NCBI RefSeq assembly: GCF_024346995.1
Contig: NZ_AP024887.1
Coordinates: 310,001-374,000 of the forward strand
Length of the DNA: 64,000 bases
Reading direction: 5' to 3'
From: Vibrio palustris
Lineage (GTDB): Bacteria; Pseudomonadota; Gammaproteobacteria; Enterobacterales; Vibrionaceae
Shown: piece after piece, positions 19,336-28,581 of the stretch
Layout: every line of letters starts with the position of its first letter
How positions within the stretch are numbered: the stretch's first letter is position 1
The notes under the pieces: model-generated
The model's input: only the letters and a program-made list of their open reading frames with translations
The model's database searches: none
Told to the model about the DNA's origin: nothing
Translations under genes and position numbers: made by a program

Positions 19336-20979
19336 ATGCAAAAATGGTTAGGTAGTGTCTTAGCTCTCAGTGTAGCTGCTTGTTCTATGGGACACCGCGA
19401 TCCTGTGGAAGTTAAGCAAACGCTAGATCGCTCCGTCGATAAAGCGAGACAACAACGCCTAGCAACCATTCCTCAATCTGTAGAGGCGGATTTATTACCC
19501 TCTTCTCAACCGTCTTTGATGCAACCACCCAAACTGCATAAACGCTTTCGAGTGAAAGCGGATAATGTCAATGCGAAAGCTTTTTTTGCGAGTCTAGTCA
19601 AAGATAGTGGTTATAGCGTTGCGATGCATCCTGATGTTTCTGGCGATATTTCGGTTGATTTATCTGATGTGACATTAGATGAAGTGTTAACTGTGGTCAA
19701 AGACCTATACGGTTATGAAATTGAAAAACACGGCAAAGTCATTCAGGTTTATCCTGCTGGATTAAGAACGGTGACCATACCTGTTGATTACTTACAGTTT
19801 CAGCGTTATGGGCGCTCAATTACGTCAATAACAACTGGGACTATTTCATCAGAAGGCAGTAACTCATCAGGTAGCGCTTCAGATGTGGCATCTCCTCTTC
19901 AGACTTCATCAGAGGAAAGCGCAAACCAATCGGGGAGCTCATCTTCATCGTCCATGAGTGCAGGAACAGAAATTGACACCATCAGTCAGAGTGATTTTTG
20001 GGGCGAGCTAAATAAGGCATTAACACACCTTATTGGTAACGGAAAAGGGCAAAGCGTGATTGTCTCTCCTCAAGCGGGAGTTGTGACAGTTCATGCTTCA
20101 CCGGCACAAATTCGGGAAGTTCGTCGCTTTCTTGGTATGTCTCAAAAAAGGCTCCATCGGCAAGTTATCTTAGAAGCTAAAGTATTAGAAGTGACACTCA
20201 ATGATAGTTATCAGCAAGGTATTAATTGGCAAAACCTTAGTATAGGAAGTGGTGATATATCATTAGGCATTGACGGTAACCTCAGTCTTCCGGGTATGGA
20301 TACCATTGGGAACTTATTGGGCGGCACGACCAGTTTAGCGGTGTCTGATGGTTCCTTCTCTAGTGTGATGAGCTTTATGTCGACTCAAGGGGATATCAAT
20401 GTGTTATCTAGCCCAAGAGTCACCGCATCCAATAACCAAAAAGCAGTCATTAAAGTCGGTACTGATCAATATTATGTGACAAATTTATCTGCGGTTGTTG
20501 GCTCAGGAGATAACGCCAATACTGCACCCGATGTCGAATTGACCCCATTCTTCTCTGGAATATCTCTCGATGTAACACCACAGATTGATGATAAAGGTAA
20601 TGTGCAATTACATGTTCATCCTGCGGTTATTGATGTCGATGAAGATCTGAAAACGATCAACTATCAAAATAGCCAAATTCAATTACCACTCGCGCGCAGT
20701 TCTATTCGTGAATCTGACTCAGTGATACGTGCGAAAGATGGAGATGTTGTCGTTATTGGTGGATTAATGAAGACCAATAACGTCAATAAAACCACAAAAG
20801 TCCCGTTATTAGGCGATATTCCAGGGCTTGGTCATCTATTCCGTAGTACCTCGAAAGTGTCTGAAAAAACCGAGTTGGTCATTTTATTAAAACCGACCGT
20901 AGTGGGGGTCAACACGTGGCAACAAGAATTAGAGCGCTCACGTGATATATTGCACCAATGGGTTCCGGATGCTAAGTAA
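19336..20979 (+). CDS. mshL: MSHA pilus outer-membrane secretin MshL
   Basis: A 547-aa secretin of the PilQ/GspD superfamily forming the outer-membrane gate for the pilus. The N-terminus is a lipoprotein signal with lipobox SVAAC (Cys16). An STN-like domain lies near residues 75-130, and a Ser-rich linker (about 170-215) precedes an N1-type domain and the C-terminal secretin domain. That domain includes VLSSPRVTASNNQKAVIKVG near 355 and VVIGGLMKTNNVNKTTKVP near 470. It sits within the msh secretory cluster, 14 bases after mshK and 6 before mshM. Confidence 0.93.
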   Translation: MQKWLGSVLALSVAACSMGHRDPVEVKQTLDRSVDKARQQRLATIPQSVEADLLPSSQPSLMQPPKLHKRFRVKADNVNAKAFFASLVKDSGYSVAMHPDVSGDISVDLSDVTLDEVLTVVKDLYGYEIEKHGKVIQVYPAGLRTVTIPVDYLQFQRYGRSITSITTGTISSEGSNSSGSASDVASPLQTSSEESANQSGSSSSSSMSAGTEIDTISQSDFWGELNKALTHLIGNGKGQSVIVSPQAGVVTVHASPAQIREVRRFLGMSQKRLHRQVILEAKVLEVTLNDSYQQGINWQNLSIGSGDISLGIDGNLSLPGMDTIGNLLGGTTSLAVSDGSFSSVMSFMSTQGDINVLSSPRVTASNNQKAVIKVGTDQYYVTNLSAVVGSGDNANTAPDVELTPFFSGISLDVTPQIDDKGNVQLHVHPAVIDVDEDLKTINYQNSQIQLPLARSSIRESDSVIRAKDGDVVVIGGLMKTNNVNKTTKVPLLGDIPGLGHLFRSTSKVSEKTELVILLKPTVVGVNTWQQELERSRDILHQWVPDAK

Positions 20980-20985
20980 CGCAGT

Positions 20986-21828
20986 ATGTATTTAGCACAT
21001 TTTGGTTTTACACAGCCCCCCTTCCATTTAACGCCAGATACATCGCTGTTTCTGGCATTACCTCCCTATTATGAAGCACTGCAAACGATCGATACTGCTT
21101 TAGAAATGGGCGAGGGGATTATAAAACTCACGGGAGAAGTGGGGACTGGTAAAACCATGGTTTGCCGAATGTTACTGTCTCATTTAGCTGATAGTTATAC
21201 GCTTATTTATTTACCTAACCCAGCATTATCAGGACGAGAATTAAGGCGAGTTATCGCCTCTGAGTTGGGTCTTCCTGAGATGGATCCTGCTAATTTAGTT
21301 GATCACATACATAAAGCATTATTAAGTCTACATTATAAGAAGCAACGTATTGTTATCTTAGTCGATGAAGCTCAGGCGTTACCGGATGATGCGTTAGAAG
21401 GGTTACGTTTATTTGGTAACTTAGAAACGGATCAGGATAAGTTACTACAAATGGTACTTATTGGTCAGCCAGAGCTCGACCAGCGCTTAGAGCAGCATCA
21501 CCTCAGGCAGTTAAGGCAAAGAATTACTTTTAACGCGATGTTAAGGCCTTTGACCTTATCTGAAGCGGTAAGCTATATCGATAATCGTTTAATACTGGCT
21601 GGTGGCAGTGACAGCCAGTTTTCATTGCTACAAAAAAAAATGGTGTGGCGTGCCTCTCGTGGTATCCCAAGAGTGATTAATCAGATTTGTCAAAAATCAC
21701 TATTACTGAGTTTTTATAAGCAAAACTTATATGTGGATACTCGGAGTGTTTTTACGGCCATTCATGATTGTAGTGATACACGTAAACCAAGATTTAAAGT
21801 GCCTTTTTTCTGGGGATGGAGTCAATAA
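20986..21828 (+). CDS. mshM: MSHA biogenesis AAA ATPase MshM (ExeA-like)
   Basis: A 280-aa AAA+ ATPase of the ExeA/GspA type. MYLAHFGFTQPPFHLTPD is the classic family start; Walker A GEVGTGKT lies near residue 48 and Walker B IVILVDEAQALP near 122. The sensor-type helix GIPRVINQICQKSLL is near 223. Unlike GspA it lacks a fused peptidoglycan-binding domain and membrane anchor, so it should act on the cytosolic face and may aid secretin assembly or pilus dynamics. The stop overlaps the mshN ATG (TAATG). Confidence 0.9.
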   Translation: MYLAHFGFTQPPFHLTPDTSLFLALPPYYEALQTIDTALEMGEGIIKLTGEVGTGKTMVCRMLLSHLADSYTLIYLPNPALSGRELRRVIASELGLPEMDPANLVDHIHKALLSLHYKKQRIVILVDEAQALPDDALEGLRLFGNLETDQDKLLQMVLIGQPELDQRLEQHHLRQLRQRITFNAMLRPLTLSEAVSYIDNRLILAGGSDSQFSLLQKKMVWRASRGIPRVINQICQKSLLLSFYKQNLYVDTRSVFTAIHDCSDTRKPRFKVPFFWGWSQ

Positions 21829-22919
21829 TGAGTGAGGTTAATCAAGCATTAAGTCAACTGGCAAAGCGTCGTCAGTCTTCACTACAAGATATTAAGCAAG
21901 TTATTGGCACTGATATAAAACAGAAACCACGTTGGATCTGGGCGGTGGGTGGTTTTTTATTCAGCCTTGCAGTCGGCAGTTGGGCCGTATCGACTCCTCC
22001 GCAGTCTACTCATGTTGAGGAGATAAGTACTGTCGCAACACCAAAGCCAACACTGATATCACCGACTCAGCATACTACGGCGGCGGATGTTACTGTTTAT
22101 AAACATCCAGTATCGTCACGCACCTTGGCAAGTCGTATGGAGCCTACAGGCGCATCAAATATGCTGCCGGCGACGCCATTATCGGTTGAGCCCGTGGTGA
22201 CCCCTTCGCCCGCTCAACACCAATTACCGGTAACGCCTAAGGTTGACCAGCAACCAAACGCTTTGAAAAAACGAGTGTCACAGGTCGCCAAATTAGACAA
22301 TATGAGTGTTAAGCAAGTCTCGATGACGCCAGAACAGCTCGCATTCAAAGCGAAAGAGAGAGCGGAAAAAGCGCTGGATAGTAATGACTATGATGAAGCG
22401 ATAATGGCTTATCAAAATGCGCTTCGCTATACGCCTGATGATGAAAATATCCGGAAGAATTTAGCGGCTTTATATTATGGAAAAGAAGAATTACGTCGTG
22501 CCTACCAGTTACTACAAGAAGGTATTCAGCGTAACCCTCGCTCTCCAGATCTGCGTTTAGCCCTCGCTCAGCTCTTAGTACAAGAAAAACAAATCACAGC
22601 CGCAGTTACCCCACTCAAACCGATGCTTCAACAAGCAAGTGTGGAGTATTTGTCATTCAGAGCCGCGCTAGCCACTAAGAATCACTTAAATAGGATGGCA
22701 TTGGAAAGCTATCAGCAATTGGTGATATTACAACCGAATAATGCCCGTTGGTGGCTAGGTTTAGGCATTCAACAAGAGCGTGCTAATCAGGTTGAACTTG
22801 CAAAAAATGCGTATGAACAAGCGTTAACTCATGTGGGGATTTCCTCCAGTTCAATAGCATTTGTTCAGGAAAGGTTGCAAGTGCTTGAGACGGTTTCAGG
22901 GAGTATGCATGCAAATTAA
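21828..22919 (+). CDS. mshN: TPR protein MshN
   Basis: A 363-aa bitopic protein. A short cytosolic head precedes a membrane segment near residues 33-53 (WIWAVGGFLFSLAVGSWAV), then a Pro/Thr/Ser-rich linker to about 155. Several tetratricopeptide repeats follow (for example YDEAIMAYQNALRYTPDDENIRKNLA near 187 and the later NHLNRMALESYQQLVILQPNN). The periplasmic TPR part probably docks other assembly proteins. An in-frame ATG at 21816 lies inside mshM; 21828 gives the tight TAATG overlap usual in this cluster. Its end overlaps mshE by 11 bases. Confidence 0.87.
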   Translation: MSEVNQALSQLAKRRQSSLQDIKQVIGTDIKQKPRWIWAVGGFLFSLAVGSWAVSTPPQSTHVEEISTVATPKPTLISPTQHTTAADVTVYKHPVSSRTLASRMEPTGASNMLPATPLSVEPVVTPSPAQHQLPVTPKVDQQPNALKKRVSQVAKLDNMSVKQVSMTPEQLAFKAKERAEKALDSNDYDEAIMAYQNALRYTPDDENIRKNLAALYYGKEELRRAYQLLQEGIQRNPRSPDLRLALAQLLVQEKQITAAVTPLKPMLQQASVEYLSFRAALATKNHLNRMALESYQQLVILQPNNARWWLGLGIQQERANQVELAKNAYEQALTHVGISSSSIAFVQERLQVLETVSGSMHAN

Positions 22920-24636
22920 GCTACGTAAAAGATTGGGGGATCTACTCGTTGAAGAGGGGATTGTTACTGAACAACAAGTAGAACAGGCTCTTGCTCAGCA
23001 AAAAAGTACCGGATTAAAGTTAGGAGCGATGTTGATCGACCTAGGTTTTATTTCCGAAAAGCAAATGTTGAAGTTTTTATCGCAGCAATTGAATTTACCG
23101 TTAATTGATATTAATCGCGCACATGTTGATATTGATGCGGTGCAATTATTACCCGAAGTCCATGCTCGCCGCTTACGGGCATTAGTGATTGCTCAAAATG
23201 GTCATACTTTGCGTATCGCAATGAGCGACCCTGCGGATTTATTTGCCCAAGAAGCCTTGCTCAATCAGCTGCCTCAATACAGTTTTGAATTTGTTATTGC
23301 ACCGGAAAATCAGTTAGTAAAAGGTTTTGATCGTTATTACCGCCGCACAAAAGATATCGCCAGTTTTGCAGAGCAATTACAGGCTGAGCATAGCACTGAT
23401 GATGCATTAAATTTACTCGATGAAGGCAACGGCGAATCTGAAGATGTGACCATCGTTAAACTGATTAATTCATTATTTGAGGATGCGATTCAGGTTGGTG
23501 CGTCCGACATACACATTGAGCCCGATGAACGAGTATTACGTTTACGCCAACGAATTGATGGCCTATTGCATGAAACTCTCTTAAATGAGGTCAATATCGC
23601 GCCAGCATTAGTTCTTCGTCTTAAACTTATGGCTAACTTGGATATTTCGGAAAAACGCTTGCCTCAAGATGGTCGTTTTCGTATTACGGTTAAAGGTCAA
23701 GCGGTCGATATCCGTATGTCTACGATGCCCGTACAATACGGCGAGTCAGTTGTCATGCGTTTACTCAACCAGTCCGCAGGAGTAAGGCGCTTAGAAGCCT
23801 CAGGAATTCCTGATGACTTATTAATCAAATTGCGTAAACAGCTGCATCGGCCACATGGCATGATCTTGGTAACTGGGCCAACAGGGTCAGGTAAGACGAC
23901 CACGCTATATGGCGCACTGAGTGAGCTAAACGAGGCCGATAAAAAAATTATCACCGCCGAAGACCCGGTGGAGTATCGTATTTCTCGAATTAACCAAGTG
24001 CAAGTCAATACCAAGATAGGCTTAACTTTCTCCACCGTGCTGAGAACCTTTTTACGTCAAGACCCCGATATTATTTTAATTGGGGAAATGCGTGATCAAG
24101 AAACAGTAGAAATTGGCTTGCGTGCTGCTCTGACGGGTCACTTAGTTTTAAGTACCTTACATACTAACGATGCGGTGGATAGTGCACTACGCTTAATGGA
24201 TATGGGCGCGCCAGGTTATCTTGTAGCAAGCGCTGTGCGTGCGGTGGTTGCGCAGCGATTAATCCGTAAAGTGTGCCCCGATTGCAGTGAAGAAGATGAA
24301 CCGGATGAATCACAGCAAGCTTGGCTGAAAGCCCGTTTCCCGAATCAGGAGTATACGCAATTTTTCCGCGGTCGTGGGTGTCAAAGTTGCAATATGACAG
24401 GCTACCGAGGGCGTTTAGGCGTATTTGAAATTTTAGAGTTGGATCAAACCATGATTGATGATTTGCGTTCTAACGACGCGGTCGCGTTTGCAACTCATGC
24501 CCGCCAGTCGAAAGAGTATAAGCCTTTGTTGGCCGCAGCGATGGAAAATGCACTCAAAGGGCTAGTGAGCTTAGATGAAGTTATGGCGTTGGGAGAGGGG
24601 GACTCTTCTGGGGCTGAACAACCGATATTTTTGTAG
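22909..24636 (+). CDS. mshE: MSHA pilus extension ATPase MshE
   Basis: A 575-aa PilB/GspE-type hexameric ATPase that drives pilus polymerisation. The N-terminal MshEN domain begins with RLGDLLVEEGIVTEQQVEQA and a second LGAMLIDLGFISEKQM repeat, the pattern shown in V. cholerae MshE to bind cyclic-di-GMP. Walker A GPTGSGKTTT is near residue 321, the Asp box ITAEDPVEY near 350, Walker B DPDIILIGEMRD near 385, and a zinc tetracysteine CPDC...CQSC at about 455-495. The ATG at 22909 begins MQIKLRKRLG; the frame extends upstream but within mshN. Confidence 0.94.
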   Translation: MQIKLRKRLGDLLVEEGIVTEQQVEQALAQQKSTGLKLGAMLIDLGFISEKQMLKFLSQQLNLPLIDINRAHVDIDAVQLLPEVHARRLRALVIAQNGHTLRIAMSDPADLFAQEALLNQLPQYSFEFVIAPENQLVKGFDRYYRRTKDIASFAEQLQAEHSTDDALNLLDEGNGESEDVTIVKLINSLFEDAIQVGASDIHIEPDERVLRLRQRIDGLLHETLLNEVNIAPALVLRLKLMANLDISEKRLPQDGRFRITVKGQAVDIRMSTMPVQYGESVVMRLLNQSAGVRRLEASGIPDDLLIKLRKQLHRPHGMILVTGPTGSGKTTTLYGALSELNEADKKIITAEDPVEYRISRINQVQVNTKIGLTFSTVLRTFLRQDPDIILIGEMRDQETVEIGLRAALTGHLVLSTLHTNDAVDSALRLMDMGAPGYLVASAVRAVVAQRLIRKVCPDCSEEDEPDESQQAWLKARFPNQEYTQFFRGRGCQSCNMTGYRGRLGVFEILELDQTMIDDLRSNDAVAFATHARQSKEYKPLLAAAMENALKGLVSLDEVMALGEGDSSGAEQPIFL

Positions 24637-24644
24637 GATAATGC

Positions 24645-25877
24645 ATGCCAACTTATCGCTATCACGGCCGGCAAGCCAATGGTGGTAAAACCACTGGAAG
24701 TATCGAAGCGGCGACTGCAGAGTTAGCGGCCGAGGCTTTGATGGGAAAAGGAATTATCCCTACTTCGATTGAAGCAGGAAAAGCGCAAGCGATGACGTTT
24801 GAAAATGGCTTTGATTGGCGTTCATTATTCCAACCTGCTGTTCCCTTAGAAGTTTTGGTGATCTTTTGTCGGCAGCTATATAGCTTAACCAAAGCAGGTG
24901 TACCTTTGTTACGGGCAATGCGTGGACTTACTCAAAATTGCCAAGATAAACAATTACAAAAAGCTTTAGAAGAAGTCTCTAGTGAATTAACCAATGGCCG
25001 GAGTTTATCTGCCGCGATGCAGCGACATCCTGCGGTTTTTACTTCTTTGTTTGTGTCGTTAATCCATGTGGGCGAGAATACTGGCCGCCTGGATGAGGCG
25101 TTGTTACAGTTATCTCAATACTATGAACAAGAAGTGGAAACGCGTAAGCGCATTAAATCGGCGATGCGTTATCCTATTTTTGTTATCGCATTTGTCATGA
25201 TTGCTATGTTCATTTTGAATGTCAAAGTTATCCCACAATTTGCGTCTATGTTTCAAAAGTTTGGTTCTGAACTTCCCCTACCAACACGGATTTTATTAAC
25301 GACGTCCGATTTTTTTGTCAACTATTGGAGTGCGATGTTAGCGCTCATCATTGGCGTTATCTTTGCCATGCGTGCTTGGATTGGGACAGAAAACGGCCGG
25401 GAGCGTTGGGATCATTTTCGCTTAAGAATGCCGATCGTTGGCGATATTATTAACCGTGCGCAGTTATCTCGCTTTTCTCGCACCTTTTCTCTTATGCTGA
25501 AAGCGGGCGTTCCGCTTAATCAAGCCTTATCACTCTCTGCTGAGGCGTTACAGAATAAATTCCTTGAAAAACGCCTACTAGAAATGAAATCCGCGATTGA
25601 AAGCGGTACCAGCTTATCGCAAACCGCGACTAATGCGAAAATCTTTACGCCTCTGGTTTTACAGATGTTAATGGTTGGCGAAGAGACGGGGCGAATTGAT
25701 GAGCTATTGATGGAAGTGTCTGATTTTTATGATCGTGAAGTCGACTACGATCTAAAAACACTCACCGCAAGAATCGAACCTATACTCCTGGTGTTAGTCG
25801 CTGGTATGGTGCTGGTTTTGGCCTTAGGAATATTCATGCCTATGTGGGGCATGATGGATGCAATGAAAGGCCGGTAG
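24645..25877 (+). CDS. mshG: MSHA inner-membrane platform protein MshG (PilC-like)
   Basis: A 410-aa polytopic platform protein with two T2SF domains (about residues 75-195 and 275-400). Each starts with a cytosolic helical bundle, for example FCRQLYSLTKAGVPLLRAM and FSRTFSLMLKAGVPLNQAL, and ends in membrane helices; VGEETGRIDELL near 345 is the family signature. It is the membrane partner of the MshE motor. The stop TAG is immediately followed by the mshF ATG without spacer. Confidence 0.94.
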   Translation: MPTYRYHGRQANGGKTTGSIEAATAELAAEALMGKGIIPTSIEAGKAQAMTFENGFDWRSLFQPAVPLEVLVIFCRQLYSLTKAGVPLLRAMRGLTQNCQDKQLQKALEEVSSELTNGRSLSAAMQRHPAVFTSLFVSLIHVGENTGRLDEALLQLSQYYEQEVETRKRIKSAMRYPIFVIAFVMIAMFILNVKVIPQFASMFQKFGSELPLPTRILLTTSDFFVNYWSAMLALIIGVIFAMRAWIGTENGRERWDHFRLRMPIVGDIINRAQLSRFSRTFSLMLKAGVPLNQALSLSAEALQNKFLEKRLLEMKSAIESGTSLSQTATNAKIFTPLVLQMLMVGEETGRIDELLMEVSDFYDREVDYDLKTLTARIEPILLVLVAGMVLVLALGIFMPMWGMMDAMKGR

Positions 25878-26315
25878 ATGATACATAAAGCAAAGCTGGT
25901 TATGTTAATGGTGTTAGTGATTGCCTTTGTGTTTGTCTTTCTATATCAAGCGAAAAATGTGGAAGAAAAAGCAAAAACCACAGCTTTTCACTTGGCGGTA
26001 TCACAAATGAACGCGCGTGCTGTTCGTATTAAACAACTGTGGATACTGAAGAAAAAACCAGCGATGCTTGAATTTTCAGCACACGCGATTGACCTCAATC
26101 GTCAAGGGTGGCCGCTTTTAGACTCGAGCAATCGCGTATCATGCCGTGATTTACTTATCATTTTACATCCAAAAATAAAAATTCTTAAATTCTCACCTAC
26201 AATAAAAAGACAACAAGTGAAATATGGGTATCGATGCCTCTATATTTACGATGATATCAATAAGATACAAGTCTCACTTGAGCAGCATGGCCTGTCTATC
26301 GTTCTGACAGATTGA
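25878..26315 (+). CDS. mshF: MSHA biogenesis protein MshF
   Basis: A 145-aa protein with one N-terminal membrane segment (LVMLMVLVIAFVFVFLYQ, about residues 6-23) and a periplasmic, basic C-terminal domain with two cysteines (CRDL and YRCLYI), which might form a disulfide. It shows no catalytic motif. Position directly after mshG at zero spacing is the main reason for the name; its molecular role is not established. The end of the gene contains the likely promoter of the pilin-gene operon. Confidence 0.75.
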   Translation: MIHKAKLVMLMVLVIAFVFVFLYQAKNVEEKAKTTAFHLAVSQMNARAVRIKQLWILKKKPAMLEFSAHAIDLNRQGWPLLDSSNRVSCRDLLIILHPKIKILKFSPTIKRQQVKYGYRCLYIYDDINKIQVSLEQHGLSIVLTD

Positions 26316-26333
26316 TTAGCATACCGCTATTAT
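26304..26333 (+). promoter_or_regulatory. predicted promoter of mshBACDOPQ
   Basis: CTGACA (26304-26309), 18 bases, TATTAT (26328-26333): each hexamer matches sigma-70 consensus at five of six. It straddles the mshF stop and predicts a start near 26340. Published work on V. cholerae describes separate secretory and structural msh operons, which agrees. Confidence 0.55.
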
Positions 26334-26354
26334 CACGAAGTGGAATATATGATT

Positions 26355-26921
26355 ATGCAATACCGTTTTTCTCAGAAGGGTTTTTCGTTGATTGAGCTTG
26401 TGGTGGTGATTGTAGTGATCGGTTTATTGGCGGTTGCGGCGTTACCTAAGTTTATTGATGTTACCGATGAAGCCAAAAAATCAAGTATTGAAGGGGTTGC
26501 GGGTGGATTTGCCACGGCAGTGTTATCTGCCAGAGCGCAGTGGGAAGCTGAAGCAAGACCTAATGAACAAGATCATCACTCGGTGAATTACGACGGCGTC
26601 GCTTTTTGGTTAACTGAGTCAACAAGTGGCGGTCAAGAGACAGGTTTTCGTGATGGTTATCCATTGGCGGTCAATGATGGCGGAACGTACCCTAGTGCGA
26701 TCACCGATGAGAGCTGTGTTGAGCTGATGGATAATTTATTGCAAAACCCACCCAAAGTCGGCACCAGTACTGAAGCTAGTCAGGATTCATCGATCAATTA
26801 TTCAGCGCAAGCAGATAGTTCTGCTAATACATGTACTTATACTCAAATCGAAGGTGGAACAACACACCAATTTGAGTATGCATTAACGACCGGGCAAGTG
26901 CGAGTAAACTTACAGCCGTAA
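26355..26921 (+). CDS. mshB: minor pilin MshB
   Basis: A 188-aa type IV prepilin-like protein. A short basic leader ends at Gly, followed by [24 protein letters not shown], the class IVa cleavage site with Phe+1 and Glu+5. The C-terminal domain contains a likely disulfide pair (ESCVELM and NTCTY). It should be processed by the PilD prepilin peptidase and act as a minor subunit or pilus initiator. Start choice is uncertain among ATG 26355 (9-residue leader), ATG 26349 and GTG 26340; the predicted transcription start near 26340 disfavours the last. Confidence 0.87.
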   Translation: MQYRFSQKGFSLIELVVVIVVIGLLAVAALPKFIDVTDEAKKSSIEGVAGGFATAVLSARAQWEAEARPNEQDHHSVNYDGVAFWLTESTSGGQETGFRDGYPLAVNDGGTYPSAITDESCVELMDNLLQNPPKVGTSTEASQDSSINYSAQADSSANTCTYTQIEGGTTHQFEYALTTGQVRVNLQP

Positions 26922-26962
26922 TTGTCCCTTAAATTTAAAATGAAAATAGCAGTGGGAATAGC

Positions 26963-27421
26963 ATGAAAAAACAAGGTGGTTTTACGCTAATTGAGTTAGT
27001 CGTTGTGATCGTCATTTTGGGGATTCTCGCCGTAACAGCGGCGCCTAAATTTTTGAACTTACAAGATGATGCACGCACGGCTGCAGCTGAAGGCTTGAAA
27101 GGAGCTATGAAAGGCGCGGCGGGCATTGTGTATGGTAAGTCAGCGATTAATGGTACCGAGGCTGTATCTGCTTCAACAGTTACCATTAATGGACAAAACA
27201 TCGCGACCGTATTTGGTTATCCAGCGGCAACGTCCTCTGCGTTAGGAAGTGTGGTGTCAGGTCTCGGCACGGATTGGAACTTAGTGACCGGCACGGCAGC
27301 GGGCACGGTTGGCTATAGTGCGAGTGATAACCCAACAACAGCAAGTTGTTATGTCTCTTATACGCAAGCGGCGGACAGAAATAATGAACCCAATGTTGAG
27401 CTTCAAAACTGTACTAACTAA
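26963..27421 (+). CDS. mshA: major MSHA pilin MshA
   Basis: A 152-aa prepilin and major structural subunit of the MSHA pilus, which mediates surface attachment. The leader MKKQGG is cut before [28 protein letters not shown], giving Phe+1 and Glu+5. The globular domain is Ala/Gly/Thr/Ser-rich with two cysteines, in TASCYVSY and the C-terminal LQNCTN, forming the D-loop disulfide. Ser/Thr-rich surfaces are potential O-glycosylation sites (inference, given the PglL-like gene in the window). It has a good ribosome site (GTGGGAA). A hairpin lies about 50 bases past its stop. Confidence 0.92.
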   Translation: MKKQGGFTLIELVVVIVILGILAVTAAPKFLNLQDDARTAAAEGLKGAMKGAAGIVYGKSAINGTEAVSASTVTINGQNIATVFGYPAATSSALGSVVSGLGTDWNLVTGTAAGTVGYSASDNPTTASCYVSYTQAADRNNEPNVELQNCTN

Positions 27422-27445
27422 ATGACATTGTTGATATAGGAGACA

Positions 27446-27979
27446 ATGGTGGGCTCACTCACGTATTTACAGCCTTCTCGTACCAAAGTGCGAGAAGGCT
27501 GTTTTCGTTCTCAAGGTTTCACTTTGGTAGAGCTGGTTGTTGTAATCGTGCTCATAGGCATCTTATCTGTCTATGCGGCGAGTCGTTATACCGGAACCGA
27601 TGACTTTTCGGCGCTTACTGCCCAAGAGCAGGCGATCTCCGTCATTCGCCAAGTGCAGTTACATCGGATGCAATCTAATGTTACTTCGCCTAATGAAAAC
27701 GCCCATTATGTGCTTACTTTGCAAACGCACTGTATTGGTTCGGTTATTGCGTGTAGTCGTTCTAATCAGGAGGGGAATGACGGTTCACAAAGTAATGCGG
27801 TATTTAATTCAAACCTGACGTTTTCTTCTGTGCCTAGCCTCGACACTGTTAATTTTGATTTACTCGGTAACCCGCTTAATGATGCCCAAAATGGTCTCAC
27901 AATTTTAATTCAAGCCACACAAAGCACGGCTCAAGTGTGTATTAATCGTCAAGGTTATGTACATAGAGGGGGGTGCTAG
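27446..27979 (+). CDS. mshC: minor pilin MshC
   Basis: A 177-aa pseudopilin-like protein with the cleavage site SQG / FTLVELVVVIVLIGILSVYAA and a C-terminal domain holding cysteine pairs (HCIGSVIAC and VCINRQGY...GGC). The leader from ATG 27446 is unusually long, 24 residues, and residues 9-21 are encoded by a strong hairpin. A ribosome site (ATAGGAGA) sits before this ATG. If translation instead began after the hairpin, a non-ATG start would be needed, so I keep 27446. Confidence 0.83.
   Translation: MVGSLTYLQPSRTKVREGCFRSQGFTLVELVVVIVLIGILSVYAASRYTGTDDFSALTAQEQAISVIRQVQLHRMQSNVTSPNENAHYVLTLQTHCIGSVIACSRSNQEGNDGSQSNAVFNSNLTFSSVPSLDTVNFDLLGNPLNDAQNGLTILIQATQSTAQVCINRQGYVHRGGC
27469..27505 (+). 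terminator. terminator-like hairpin at the mshA/mshC junction
   Basis: A perfect 12-bp stem (ACAGCCTTCTCG / CGAGAAGGCTGT, 27469-27480 with 27491-27502, 10-base loop) runs into TTTT then CGTTCT. It lies inside the 5' coding region of mshC. It could attenuate transcription after mshA or stabilise the mshA mRNA 3' end. Confidence 0.55.
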
Positions 27980-27981
27980 GT

Positions 27982-28581
27982 ATGCGTTTTCCATTGCCAC
28001 TTTACCCATCTCATAAACGTCACGACTCGCAAGGGTTTACGTTAATCGAAAGTATCATCGCCATGGTGTTACTTGGCTTTGCCATGGTCACATTAGTGAG
28101 CTTTTTATATCCGCAAGTTGAGCGCTCTGCTGTGCCTCATTACCAAGTTCGTGCCGCCAATCTGCAACAAGGGCTGATGACACGCATTCTCGCTTTGGAT
28201 TTTGATCAGCAAAGTAGCCGTAATGGTGGTCGTTTTCGCTGCGAAGAGCGCAATAAATCCTGTACGGCTGCCAATCAATTAGGGCCTGATAGTGGTGAAA
28301 CGCCCAGCGAATTTAATGATGTAGATGATTTTATCGGTTGCTGGTGGAGTGATAGTGCGGCGGACTGTGGGTCTGAGCCTATTGCTGGGCAATTAACAAC
28401 GTTGCTCGAGACAAATTCACAAGCCCAATACGCGCATTTTACCATTACGATAGCCGTGCAATATATTGATGAAACAGGAGCTGTCAGTAATGAAGTGACC
28501 AACCTAAAGCGTGTTCGTTTAGTGATCAACACGGGACGTTATGGCGAATATACCTTATTTGGATTTAGAGGTAATTATTGA
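27982..28581 (+). CDS. mshD: minor pilin MshD
   Basis: A 199-aa prepilin-like protein with cleavage motif SQG / FTLIESIIAMVLLGFAMVTLVSFLYP near residue 20. It keeps Glu+5 and resembles the PilV/GspI-type minor pilins. The periplasmic domain has cysteines in RCEERNKSC and FIGCWWSDSAADC, likely two disulfides. ATG 27982 follows a purine-rich GAGGGGGG and lies two bases after the mshC stop; an upstream in-frame GTG at 27973 is less likely. The stop overlaps the mshO start (TGATG). Confidence 0.87.
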   Translation: MRFPLPLYPSHKRHDSQGFTLIESIIAMVLLGFAMVTLVSFLYPQVERSAVPHYQVRAANLQQGLMTRILALDFDQQSSRNGGRFRCEERNKSCTAANQLGPDSGETPSEFNDVDDFIGCWWSDSAADCGSEPIAGQLTTLLETNSQAQYAHFTITIAVQYIDETGAVSNEVTNLKRVRLVINTGRYGEYTLFGFRGNY

